Below are positions 18,032 to 25,965 of a stretch of 39,565 nucleotides of DNA, piece by piece. Under the pieces are notes generated by a model, which saw only the letters and a list, made by a program, of their open reading frames with translations, was not told where the DNA came from and did no database searches. The stretch is from Pseudomonadota bacterium (lineage in GTDB: Bacteria > Pseudomonadota > Gammaproteobacteria > GCA-001735895), in NCBI GenBank assembly GCA_022566015.1, contig JADFJT010000014.1, positions 1 to 39,565 on the forward strand, read 5' to 3'. The translations under genes were made by a program, and so were the position numbers. Positions within the stretch are counted from its first letter, which is position 1; every line of letters begins with the position of its first letter.

Positions 18032-18975
18032 CAGGCAATTCTCTCGGCGATTCGCAGTACCGCGCTTCTAGCCCTCGGATTCAATTCCAGCTCTTTGACC
18101 CCTGCTTTGATCGCTTTGCCTACCAGCTTGAGACGAATAGAAGCTATTAATTCGGAGTCGCGCACAGGCAACCCGCGCGGAATTTTGGGTCTACTGCTGT
18201 GGTTTTTGAAAAATCGTTTTACCAGACGGTCTTCGAGCGAGTGAAAACTGATCACCAGGAGGCGGCCACCAATTTTCAATAAGTCAAACATGGAGTCCAG
18301 GAAATAACCAATGTGGGCCAGCTCCTGATTAATATGAATACGAATAGCCTGAAAACTGCGTGTTGCAGGATGTTTATGGCGTTTACCTTGCGGCACACAC
18401 CCGCGGATCAATTCAGCCAGACTAGCCGTATCATCGATTGCCGTTAGTTGCCGGATTTCGACTATCTTACCTGCGATGCGTCGCGCATAGCGTTCCTCAC
18501 CAAAATCCCAAAGCACTCTGGATATATCCGCCTCGTCCGCTCGCGCTAGCCATTGGGCGGCCGATTCGCCCTGGGTAGGGTCCATCCGCATATCGAGTGG
18601 ACCGTTTTTTTGAAAACTAAATCCTCGCGTCGCGTCGTCCAGTTGGGGTGAAGAAACACCCAGGTCCAGTAACACACCATCGATACTTTGCGTCAAATCC
18701 ATCGTGACCAGCCTTTCGTACAAGTGAGCATAGTCGTCGTGAAAAATCGTTACCCGACTATCTTGACCCATGGATTCTTGCGCCGCCTTGATCGCATCTG
18801 GATCCTTGTCCATCACAATCAGGCGTCCATTTTTATCCAGGCAGCTAAGAATCGACTTTGCATGGCCGCCTCGACCATAGGTGCCATCGACATAAACACC
18901 ACCGGGCTGAACGTTTAATTTCTGCATGACTTCGTCGTGCATTACCGGTGCATGACTGAAGTCTGGTTCGGTCAT
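18031..18975 (-). CDS. rsmH: 16S rRNA (cytosine1402-N4)-methyltransferase
   Basis: SAM-dependent methyltransferase that modifies C1402 in the 30S P site. It starts with HAPVMHDEVMQKLN, the SAM motif is YVDGTYGRGGHAKSIL, and LDLGVSSPQLDD and ISFHSLEDRLVKRFF are family hallmarks. 314 aa. It is the partner of RsmI, encoded at 28563 in the same window, which adds the 2'-O-methyl group to the same nucleotide. Start overlaps mraZ by ATGA. Confidence 0.99.
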   Translation of the reverse strand: MTEPDFSHAPVMHDEVMQKLNVQPGGVYVDGTYGRGGHAKSILSCLDKNGRLIVMDKDPDAIKAAQESMGQDSRVTIFHDDYAHLYERLVTMDLTQSIDGVLLDLGVSSPQLDDATRGFSFQKNGPLDMRMDPTQGESAAQWLARADEADISRVLWDFGEERYARRIAGKIVEIRQLTAIDDTASLAELIRGCVPQGKRHKHPATRSFQAIRIHINQELAHIGYFLDSMFDLLKIGGRLLVISFHSLEDRLVKRFFKNHSSRPKIPRGLPVRDSELIASIRLKLVGKAIKAGVKELELNPRARSAVLRIAERIA

Positions 18976-19430
18976 AAGGTCAACTCTGCCAGGGCTTCAG
19001 GCAAATCGCCGCCCGTTTTATCGGCCAGCCACTCTTCCATGCGCTGGCCCCAAACGACTTCATCCCATAATTCGAATTTCTTTCCCTGACCGATCAGGAC
19101 CACTTTCTTTCCAAGCTGCGCGTACTCACGAAGCGGGTTAGATAGTAACATTCGACCATTGTTATCGACTTCGACATCGGTCGCGTGACCGATAAGCAGA
19201 CGCTGGATGCGTCGGGCTACCGGGTTAAAGCTGGGTAGGGATTCGATTTTTTCTTCGATACTTTCCCATTCGTTGAGCGGGTATATGAGAAGGCAGGGTT
19301 GTTCGGTATCGATGGTAATAACCAGCTGGCTATCGCATATTTCAACCAGGCGCTCACGGTAACGCGCTGGCAGCACGATTCTGCCTTTCGCATCCAGTGA
19401 TAAATTGGAAACCCCTCGAAATCTTTGCAC
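18972..19430 (-). CDS. mraZ: transcriptional regulator MraZ
   Basis: First gene of the cluster; a ring-forming AbrB-like DNA-binding protein that in E. coli represses its own operon. Two DXXXR units are visible, LDAKGRIVLPARYRE and VDNNGRMLLSNPLRE. 152 aa. The start is a GTG: an in-frame TGA lies two codons upstream and no earlier start exists, and the usual FRG motif follows immediately (MQRFRGVSN). A strong ribosome site is lacking (GGG at seven bases). The upstream repeats described separately are its likely target. Confidence 0.97.
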   Translation of the reverse strand: MQRFRGVSNLSLDAKGRIVLPARYRERLVEICDSQLVITIDTEQPCLLIYPLNEWESIEEKIESLPSFNPVARRIQRLLIGHATDVEVDNNGRMLLSNPLREYAQLGKKVVLIGQGKKFELWDEVVWGQRMEEWLADKTGGDLPEALAELTL

Positions 19431-19438
19431 GCCTCAAC

Positions 19439-19483
19439 CCATAGTTATGCCACTTTGTGACACTTTTACCCACCAGACGACAC
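19439..19483 (-). promoter_or_regulatory. probable MraZ operator: five 10-bp-spaced GTGKS-type repeats
   Basis: Reading toward mraZ on the minus strand, GTGTC, GTGGG, GTGTC, GTGGC and TATGG begin exactly every 10 bases (units at 19483, 19473, 19463, 19453, 19443). MraZ of E. coli binds several TGGG-type repeats spaced by one helical turn just upstream of its gene; the array here has the same spacing and place, although only some units carry the full GTGGG. Confidence 0.65.
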
Positions 19484-19511
19484 AATATTGCTTTTATAGG
19501 GCACAAGTCAA
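19482..19511 (-). promoter_or_regulatory. candidate promoter of the dcw cluster
   Basis: TTGACT (19511-19506) and TATTGT/ATATTG (19488-19482) on the minus strand are 17-18 bases apart, about 50 bases upstream of the mraZ GTG. The -10 region touches the first MraZ-like repeat, so bound MraZ would cover the start site. Assigned by consensus only. Confidence 0.5.
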
Positions 19512-19682
19512 GCACTTTCAGGGTTTTGAATTAGGGTTTTTCCCAATAATGTCAATAACTTAGCGTAAAAATGTCACATAATTCGACATATGTTCAAGTA
19601 AAACGAAGACTTAGCGACGTTACTTAAAGCTATACATTAACTAGTGTTGTTTTTTTGGCGTATTTTTAAGCAATTTGGATAA

Positions 19683-20037
<355 letters not shown>

Positions 20038-20043
20038 ACGCAG

Positions 20044-20074
20044 ATGATACCCGAAATTGATTATCGGAGTCGAA
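20044..20074 (-). promoter_or_regulatory. rnpB promoter
   Basis: TATCAT (20049-20044), a good -10 box on the minus strand, lies seven bases before the predicted RNA 5' end. Upstream TTCGAC/TCGACT (about 20074-20068) is a poor -35. The match in position to the P1-derived 5' end is the main support. Confidence 0.5.
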
Positions 20075-20221
20075 TGATTAATACGCCCAATCAGAAGCTA
20101 TTTTTGTTGACGCTTTAACGGCTGGAAAACAATATTAAGGCTGGCCTTTCGCGCGCGTATCCGAATAATGCAATCCTGGTCATACCCTATTGCAAGCTTC
20201 GTTGTTGTATGGAGTACTTGC

Positions 20222-20513
20222 TTACACGCCATCCACAATAAATAGTGTGCACTCTGAATTTTTTAGGCGTATAGGTTTTACTGGAGCATATTCGTCTGAA
20301 TCTACGAAGGCCTGTGCGCTTTTGACATCGGGAAATTCTATAATCACAATACTGAGTAGGCGTCCACAATGCATTTTCTCGAACATCGAGTACCCCGCCT
20401 CTGACTCGATAAACACCCCCGAATTTTTCCGCAATCGGCCTGGCAAGATTTTTATATTCTTCATACGCTGCTGGATTTGTGATATTGACATCGACAATAA
20501 GGTACGCGCTCAT
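20222..20513 (-). pseudogene. DUF1330-family gene with one frameshift
   Basis: The first half (MSAYLIVDVNITNPAAYEEY ... GGVLDVRENALWTPT) and the second half (SIVIIEFPDVKSAQAFVDSD ... FIVDGV) of a normal ~95-aa DUF1330 protein, a small ferredoxin-like-fold family of unclear function, are in different frames. Removing one base near 20354 (the C of CAG) would join them as WTPTSIVIIEF, matching the family pattern without gap. A good GGAG ribosome site precedes the ATG at 20513. So the gene carries a single-base insertion, or the base is a sequencing error. The track lists the two halves as separate ORFs, each with nonsense on the wrong side of the shift. Confidence 0.8.
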
Positions 20514-20600
20514 AGATTTTCTCCTGGGCTATAAATACAAAAATCCTGGATCAGCGGCCGGAGCAGGTGTAGATTCAGGAGATTCGACTAGATTATCCCG

Positions 20601-20915
20601 TTATCGGGTATCTTCGAAATCATCTGCTAGTTCTCTCGTCAGCAGGCCTGCTGATACCTCTTTACATCCAGACGTATTTTGCCCGGCCCATAGGGGTGGG
20701 AAATAACCGCTACCCTGACTTTCGGCCCTGGCGCGTATGGGTGCGATGGCCGACGCCGCGAGGGGAAATGCAGGCACGGCTGCACTGACAGGATCCAGTT
20801 CCCTCATGATGCCGCGCGCGTTAGAAACCGGCCATGTAAGATCACTGCCCTGCACACCAGCCATCGGGGCTTGAATGATCGGGAGCGGTATTCCAGTTAG
20901 TTGCTGCAGATTCAT
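20601..20915 (-). pseudogene. nitronate monooxygenase gene with a large in-frame internal deletion
   Basis: The N-terminus (LTGIPLPIIQAPMAGVQGSDL, the first strand of the FMN barrel) is joined directly to the family C-terminus (MRELDPVSAAVPAFPLAASA ... PLWAGQNTSGCKE...LTRELA). Nitronate monooxygenases are about 350 aa; this frame has 104, so roughly 250 residues including the FMN-binding barrel and the catalytic histidine are missing. The junction is around residue 33 (SNA/RGI). The remaining frame is open but cannot encode a working enzyme. It follows no clear promoter and lies beside two other broken genes. Confidence 0.8.
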
Positions 20916-21031
20916 CGGGTTTCCATCTCAATTATTCAGAGCCCATCGGCTGCTTTGGTGCACAGACGAGGGCCATGCGCGTAGTGCAAGCTATTGTCTT
21001 AAGTAACCGGCGAATTTTACTATGCCAGGCC

Positions 21032-21484
21032 TTATATCCACCGCCTCACCCTCGATCTATAGGACTCAAATTCCTTAGCAAATAGTACTTCAAGCACTTT
21101 TTCCTCAGGCACTATTTGAAATACTGTTATATACCAAATAAACAAAAGCAAAATCGCAATATTAAAGACGCTTCCAAGCCATATAGTCCAGCCGATTAAT
21201 ATAAACAGAAAGCCCAGGTACATTGGATTTCTACTCAATTTATACACCCCGGTATCGACTAAATTTGCTGCCTTTTTTGGCTTCCTGGGATTCATGGTTG
21301 TGTCAGCCTTTCTAAAAGAAAATGCCGCCGATATATTAATGGCAAGTCCAGCCAGAAATATTAATATGGACAGAGGAACGACCACTGCTGATTCAAGCGG
21401 GGCATGGTTGCTTAGCAGGGATACTCCCCACATTAATACTGAAAATATCAATGCTATCAACGGTGGTGGAATCTTTAGCTTCAT
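21032..21484 (-). CDS. isoprenylcysteine carboxyl methyltransferase-like membrane protein
   Basis: 150-aa membrane protein with about four hydrophobic segments and the family signature: KLSRNPMYLGFLFILIGW followed near the C-terminus by EEKVLEVLFAKEFESYRSRVRRWI. Bacterial members of this ICMT/PEMT-like family bind SAM between the helices; substrates in bacteria are mostly unknown (lipids are likely). ATG start with the open frame intact. No operon partners: neighbours on the same strand are a broken gene and an IS remnant. Confidence 0.88.
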   Translation of the reverse strand: MKLKIPPPLIALIFSVLMWGVSLLSNHAPLESAVVVPLSILIFLAGLAINISAAFSFRKADTTMNPRKPKKAANLVDTGVYKLSRNPMYLGFLFILIGWTIWLGSVFNIAILLLFIWYITVFQIVPEEKVLEVLFAKEFESYRSRVRRWI

Positions 21485-21639
21485 TTAACGCACCAATTAT
21501 TTAAAATATTAACACCCCCGCGGCATCAGCAAAGTGCGCACGCAGCGGGCACCATGTCCGACTGCATGCCTCTATGAGTGTGCCAGGGGATAAAACTCGT
21601 GAAAGAATCGATGTTATGGATCAAGATCAATACTCGGTC

Positions 21640-21808
21640 GTTATGCTGAATCTTGCCAGCGAGCATCTCCCCTCTCCAGTGATATAGCATGACAGAATTA
21701 ATATTTAAATCTTCTGCAACGTCTGCTGCTTGTATATCCGGGTGATTCGTGACGGTAATAGTTGTGTGTTTTGATTGATATTTATAATAGGCATGAATTT
21801 TTTTTCAT
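21640..21808 (-). pseudogene. remnant of an IS3-type transposase orfA
   Basis: On the minus strand a GAGG site precedes ATG (21808), then a run of eight A; with one A fewer the frame reads MKKIHAYYKYQSK...TNHPDIQAADVAEDLNINSVMLYHWRGEMLAGKI, which has the helix-turn-helix of IS3-family OrfA. After GKI the similarity stops, and there is no orfB, no inverted repeats that I could pair, and no target duplication. So only the 5' part of orfA is left, with a slip in the A run. The flanking bases 21485-21640 and 21809-21898 show nothing else I can name. Confidence 0.6.
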
Positions 21809-21898
21809 CTGGCACCTCTTCATATTACATTAAAATATGGTTTCAACTTTTTCAGGGCAGGTTCAGACTTAATTGGCGCGTTTGTTAGATGCCTGTAC

Positions 21899-22597
21899 TC
21901 AACTATTAATGTCTATTCTCTCAAGATTAAAATTTCCCGAGCTATCTTTACTGACCCGTAAAGCAAAATTAAATCTATCTATATCCATGCATAAATCGAA
22001 ATCTGACGGAGGACTCCACGGTTTCTCTGGATCAAAAAATCTCGCCGAAAAAGGCGATTCCCTCATTGTTTTTACGGCCTCATACTGATCAAAATCCTGA
22101 TTATTCAACAGGCTCTCAATATACTCTGCACAGAGATCATCTTCATCAGAGGCCTTTATAGCCTCAAGCCCCATTTTAACCAGAGTTACTTTCTCAGGAT
22201 TTCTACTTTTAATGTATTCAGAGGTAGCCTTTGCATTTACAAATGCTCCAGTAAGAACTTCGTCAGCCCTGGTCGCATTAACGATACCCTGAGTACCTGC
22301 ATGGGTAGTGTGGATTATTATTTTTCCCTTTAAATCAGCCGCAAGAATTTCAGTTGGCGAATTACCATAGTCAAAACCCGGTAATCTTTTTCCTTTGCGC
22401 TCTCCAATCAGAACAGCTGCACCTATAGTCTTCGACAACTCACGGGCCTCATCAACTTCGCCTACAGGAAAAATTTTAGCAACGCCTTTACTCATGCAAT
22501 AGCAAGCAACTGAAAAAGCACGAAACACATCAATAATTACCGCTATTCCCTCAGCGTTCTTAGCACCCTCGACAAAGTTTACCTGTTCGATTTCCAT
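21899..22597 (-). CDS. comB: 2-phosphosulfolactate phosphatase-like protein (ComB family)
   Basis: ComB hydrolyses 2-phosphosulfolactate in archaeal coenzyme M synthesis; bacterial homologues are widespread and their substrate is often unproven. The sequence shows VIIDVFRAFSVACYCMSKG, LIGERKGKRLPGFDYGNSP and HTTHAGTQGIVNA, the recognisable family blocks. The track runs 32 codons further upstream, but MEIEQVNFVEGAKNA is the usual N-terminus, so I start at 22597 (232 aa); the ribosome site is weak. No other coenzyme M or sulfolactate gene is in the window, so the real role is open. Confidence 0.85.
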   Translation of the reverse strand: MEIEQVNFVEGAKNAEGIAVIIDVFRAFSVACYCMSKGVAKIFPVGEVDEARELSKTIGAAVLIGERKGKRLPGFDYGNSPTEILAADLKGKIIIHTTHAGTQGIVNATRADEVLTGAFVNAKATSEYIKSRNPEKVTLVKMGLEAIKASDEDDLCAEYIESLLNNQDFDQYEAVKTMRESPFSARFFDPEKPWSPPSDFDLCMDIDRFNFALRVSKDSSGNFNLERIDINS

Positions 22598-22713
22598 CGG
22601 TTTATGTTTTAATTCCTGATCATTTTTTAAGGCATTTGACGCCAGGTAAGGGGCGTAAAAATTCGACGTTTTATTGCGTCCAAACCCAGGCACTGGGTGG
22701 CTTAATCACTTTG

Positions 22714-23214
22714 TCAGGCATCCAGAAGTGCTTTCATGATGATTGCAGGATGTCCACGATATTCAGGCCGTTCGACCTCAATCCAACCGAGTCGCTTATA
22801 CCACTGCCCTGTTTTGCGGTATCGAGTGTATAGATACAACTCGCTTATTTCGAGCCGACTCGCCGCATCGACTGCGGCCCTTACCAGTAGCGACCCTATA
22901 CCCGCACCCCTGCGGGACTTAACCACAAACAGAGTTCCCAGCCAATGCTCGTACTGGGGACGAATTTCGATTTCCCGGATTTTCAGGCTCACCGTCCCTA
23001 AGGGCTCCTCATCTTCATGCGCGAGCATTGCGAGAGGCAAAGCATCTCGCCGCAGGCGATTCCGCAAATTGTCCACTACCCCTTCTACGCTGCCGTCCGG
23101 GGATTCCGGAGAATGATGCCCCCACTCATCGAACAACCAGCGCGCAATTTGAGGGATTGCGTCTTGATGATCGGCTAAGTAATCGACCGTAATATTCACC
23201 CGGGTTCCTGGCAT
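22714..23214 (-). CDS. GNAT-family N-acetyltransferase
   Basis: The acetyl-CoA binding motif A is visible as LFVVKSRRGAGIGSLLVRAAV (about residues 96-116), followed by LYLYTRYRKTGQWYKRLGW, the motif B region. Such proteins acetylate amines on small molecules or proteins; the substrate cannot be told. The track start is a TTG at 23253; the ATG at 23214 gives 166 aa and a standard N-terminus (MPGTRVNITVDYL). Convincing ribosome sites are lacking for both, so the start is uncertain. Confidence 0.88.
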   Translation of the reverse strand: MPGTRVNITVDYLADHQDAIPQIARWLFDEWGHHSPESPDGSVEGVVDNLRNRLRRDALPLAMLAHEDEEPLGTVSLKIREIEIRPQYEHWLGTLFVVKSRRGAGIGSLLVRAAVDAASRLEISELYLYTRYRKTGQWYKRLGWIEVERPEYRGHPAIIMKALLDA

Positions 23215-23253
23215 GCTTAACGACTGTTTAATTGGTGCTGGAAAGGTTTTCAA

Positions 23254-23506
23254 AATATTATTGCTGATGTGATATCACGGCGTGTCCCTGCCCACATTGT
23301 CCATAACACTCTCAATGGACTGAACCGTACTCGGGGCAGAATAACCGACAATAATACATTCTCCAACTATAACCAGGATTTATCACCTAGCGGAGAATGC
23401 GGCTGTAGTTGCCTGCGGATTTCTATCAAACCGAACCTGATTATCAGAGATTAAATCAGTAACGCAATTTAATAGCCTAAAAAATCAGTCTGTTAAATTA
23501 GTCTCC
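23254..23506. other. intergenic region without a recognisable gene
   Basis: A plus-strand ORF of 61 codons (23269-23454) has no family resemblance and no good ribosome site. I see no tRNA, repeat or clear promoter. Confidence 0.5.
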
Positions 23507-23540
23507 GTGGTCCCCTGGCCTAAATTAGCCGGGGGACCAC
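23507..23540 (-). terminator. strong stem-loop after the exported-protein gene
   Basis: GTGGTCCCC-c/t-GGC around TAATTTA and GCC-GGGGACCAC makes a ~12-bp GC-rich stem with one mismatch, 19 bases after the stop at 23559. No immediate T run follows (a T6 comes about 20 bases later), so it may act as a terminator or as an mRNA 3' end stabiliser. Confidence 0.55.
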
Positions 23541-23558
23541 AGGCGAGCATGGATTGAT

Positions 23559-24260
23559 TTAGAAGCCTATATTAAGACGAAAGAATACAGGCGTACCTAC
23601 GGTACTGGTATTGGGCCCGCCCAGCGACTCGAATACGCCCAGGTCAAGAATGACGGTACGTTTCGGTATCCAGCGCACACCAATGTAAACATCGGTATCC
23701 GAATTTGGGCTGAACTCCATGTCAATTTCACCTCCGAGATACAGCGAGCCTTTGATTGATTCATTCGCAAGTCGATAAAAAGCGGAACCTCTGAGATCGA
23801 TGAAGGTTTCACTAGGGCCGCCACCAGGACCACCACCGGTATCGCTCTGACTGAAAAGTTCAACATTGCCATTCAGAATATAAGTACCGGTGTTGGTAGT
23901 ATAGGACGCACCGGCGGTAATATTGGTAAAGCTTTGATCGTTGTCCAGAAACAACATGCCATAGACGGCGATATTTGAGTTGATCGACAATTTGTAACCC
24001 AGGCCATGCGCAGCATTTCCGGTATCCGGGCTGATCATAATTTCACCACCATAGGCACCGACTCGAATCATATCCCGATAATTGGTGTTATTAAAAAGAT
24101 CGACTCGGATGTCTCCATCCAAAGTCAGTGCCGCTGTTTCCTGGACAAATCCAAACGATGGAATACCCACCAGGTCCGATTCGTGATTCGCTGCAAAAGA
24201 CTGACCCGCAAAAACGCTCAAGCCAGACACCAGTAATAAACCGGCAATTATTTTCTTCAT
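23559..24260 (-). CDS. exported beta-rich protein, probable outer-membrane barrel
   Basis: I do not recognise the family. A clear signal peptide (MKKIIAGLLLVSGLSVFAGQSFA, cleavage about residue 23) is followed by alternating short strands rich in G, N, T, Y and D, with no cysteine pair or lipobox, and the chain ends with phenylalanine (FFRLNIGF), the usual last residue of outer-membrane barrels. A glycine/proline loop (GGGPGGGP) sits near residue 150. 233 aa. GGAGAA precedes the ATG. It stands alone with a strong stem-loop behind it. A small outer-membrane barrel is the best reading; ligand or role unknown. Confidence 0.7.
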   Translation of the reverse strand: MKKIIAGLLLVSGLSVFAGQSFAANHESDLVGIPSFGFVQETAALTLDGDIRVDLFNNTNYRDMIRVGAYGGEIMISPDTGNAAHGLGYKLSINSNIAVYGMLFLDNDQSFTNITAGASYTTNTGTYILNGNVELFSQSDTGGGPGGGPSETFIDLRGSAFYRLANESIKGSLYLGGEIDMEFSPNSDTDVYIGVRWIPKRTVILDLGVFESLGGPNTSTVGTPVFFRLNIGF

Positions 24261-24606
24261 GATATTCTCCTTAACTATAATGATAATGATGTGATATTCG
24301 CTTGATTGCTTCCGACAAATTTCTGGGTGGGATTGATCGATAAATAGCCCCCTGGGAACCCTGTATATCCCTGTCCGTGTTAAAGCAAATCCGCACGCAA
24401 TATACTCCGAATCGAGACTCTAAAGTACGCTAAATAATTACTATTTATGCCGCTATTTTTAACCAGGGTGCATTTATCGTCAATCTGGAGAACTACAGGT
24501 TGGTCGAGCATTGCATCATTTCGTTTCAGGCCAGGCAAAATAGTTCAATCGTTGGTGATTAATCACCCAGCAACCAGTCACCGGCCGCCAGGGCTACTGC
24601 CAAATA
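24261..24606. other. 346-bp gap, leader of the exported-protein gene and no other gene
   Basis: Only short open frames without family resemblance. On the minus strand TATATT with a weak upstream box (around 24400) could be the promoter for the gene at 24260; I cannot fix it. A stretch GGTGATTAATCACC (24556-24569) is a perfect dyad but has no obvious partner gene. Confidence 0.4.
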
Positions 24607-25023
24607 CTACCCTTCGATTTCATCGGTATCGTATTGACCCGATACCCTGCGGCGAATGTGCGACCATGACATTCCGATCGCCAGTACACCGCTTAGAATA
24701 AATTCGGCTACCCAAAGCAATATGGAAGTATTGTCTAGCGCGAGCAATCCCCATTCGATTAGCAACCAGATTAAAACGCCAAAAACACCCGCGGCGAGCA
24801 AGGTACCCAAAGGGCCGAGCGAATTCCAGGTAGCGCGTAGATACATCACCCAGCCGATCAATAACACGATTCCAGCGGCGAATTTATAAACCAACGCGGA
24901 ATCGGAATTTAACCAGTGAAACCATGAATAGGCGCTGGGGTTATAGGTAAGGAACACTAAGATGAGCGCGATCAGATATCTGAGCAAAAAGCTGGCAAAA
25001 GTAAAATGAGTCCGGGTGGCCAT
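24607..25023 (-). CDS. DUF6524-type small integral membrane protein
   Basis: 138 aa with four hydrophobic segments (about residues 8-28, 43-63, 73-97 and 103-122) and short charged loops; the cytoplasmic tail ends SHIRRRVSGQYDTDEIEG. The NPSAYSWFHW segment after the first helix is characteristic of this uncharacterised family. No function is known. It lies about 100 bp downstream of the sterol desaturase-like gene on the same strand and could be in its operon. Confidence 0.75.
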   Translation of the reverse strand: MATRTHFTFASFLLRYLIALILVFLTYNPSAYSWFHWLNSDSALVYKFAAGIVLLIGWVMYLRATWNSLGPLGTLLAAGVFGVLIWLLIEWGLLALDNTSILLWVAEFILSGVLAIGMSWSHIRRRVSGQYDTDEIEG

Positions 25024-25119
25024 GAGTTTATTACGGATGAATGCTGGATAGCGTCATCCTACCCATTAATCGAAGATTTGGGTATATTGGACTGAAGGAA
25101 CGAAAATCACGACCCACTA

Positions 25120-25965
25120 TCATCTTCCCCGATTGATACTGTATTCCCCAAGGGTGCTGATGAAGGGCAACTTTAGCATGCCCGGCAGCCGATTTACCTG
25201 CTTCGGATCACGAAATATATCCAGGCCGATTTCCATATCCTGGTGATTTTCCCGTGGTTGCGCTACGTAGGTACCGAACAACCTGTCCCACCAGGGCAGG
25301 CTGAAACCAAAATTAGAATTGGTCAAGGGCGCATGAACCGAATGATGCACCCGGTGCATATCAGGCGTTACCACGAATAAGCGCAGGACCCGGTCAATTT
25401 TTTCCGGAATGTAGATATTCCCATGGTTGAACATAGAGGAGACATTGAGCATTACCTCAAACACCACGACTGCCACTACAGGCGGGCCTAGCAGCACGAT
25501 GGTGGCAAACTTGATCAACATGGAAAGAACGATTTCGAGCGGATGGAAGCGAGCCCCGGTGGTGACATCGAAATCCAGATCGGCATGGTGTACCCGATGC
25601 AAGCGCCAGAGTACGGGTATTGCATGCACCAGGACGTGTTGCAGATAGATCACCAAATCCATCACCACCACGGCCATAATAAAGGCCAGCAGGAAAGGTA
25701 GCTGGTAATAACCTATTAGCCCCCATCCCTGGTTTTGAGCCACCACCGCCACCCCTATCGCGGCCGTGGGGAACAACAGGCGTATCACCAGGCTGTTGAG
25801 AAAAACTAGACCTATATTACTAAGCCACCGCAGCCCTTTGGAAACTCTAAGGCTGCGTCGGGGCAATATAAGTTCCCACATCGCGATCACGGCGAAAATG
25901 CCAAAGAAAAATACCAGCCGTATAGTAATTTCGTTTTCTAGAATCCAGCTATCCCAGTTCATCAT
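25120..25965 (-). CDS. sterol desaturase / fatty acid hydroxylase superfamily membrane enzyme
   Basis: Di-iron membrane oxygenase of 281 aa. The histidine clusters that bind iron are all present: H110-x3-H114, H123-x2-HH (126-127) and H204-x2-HH (207-208), between hydrophobic segments in the N-terminal 110 residues and around 145-175. The substrate is probably a lipid, but bacterial members of this family act on many. The start overlaps the stop of the upstream monooxygenase-fold gene by one base (TAATG), so the two are translationally coupled and probably function together. Confidence 0.9.
   Translation of the reverse strand: MMNWDSWILENEITIRLVFFFGIFAVIAMWELILPRRSLRVSKGLRWLSNIGLVFLNSLVIRLLFPTAAIGVAVVAQNQGWGLIGYYQLPFLLAFIMAVVVMDLVIYLQHVLVHAIPVLWRLHRVHHADLDFDVTTGARFHPLEIVLSMLIKFATIVLLGPPVVAVVVFEVMLNVSSMFNHGNIYIPEKIDRVLRLFVVTPDMHRVHHSVHAPLTNSNFGFSLPWWDRLFGTYVAQPRENHQDMEIGLDIFRDPKQVNRLPGMLKLPFISTLGEYSINRGR

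Noticed and set aside
20187-20221. C-terminal end of the longer DUF1330 ORF in the track
   Set aside because: It is out-of-frame read-through after the frameshift, not real protein.
21875-21892. GCGCGTTTGTTAGATGC next to the comB stop as an attC site
   Set aside because: The core GTTAGATGC resembles attC R', but no complementary arm occurs within 140 bp and no core site precedes comB. It is probably chance.
22598-22693. 32-codon upstream extension of the ComB-like ORF
   Set aside because: The segment has no family counterpart, and MEIEQVNF is the usual beginning.
23269-23454. 61-codon plus-strand ORF
   Set aside because: No recognisable motif or ribosome site; composition looks random.
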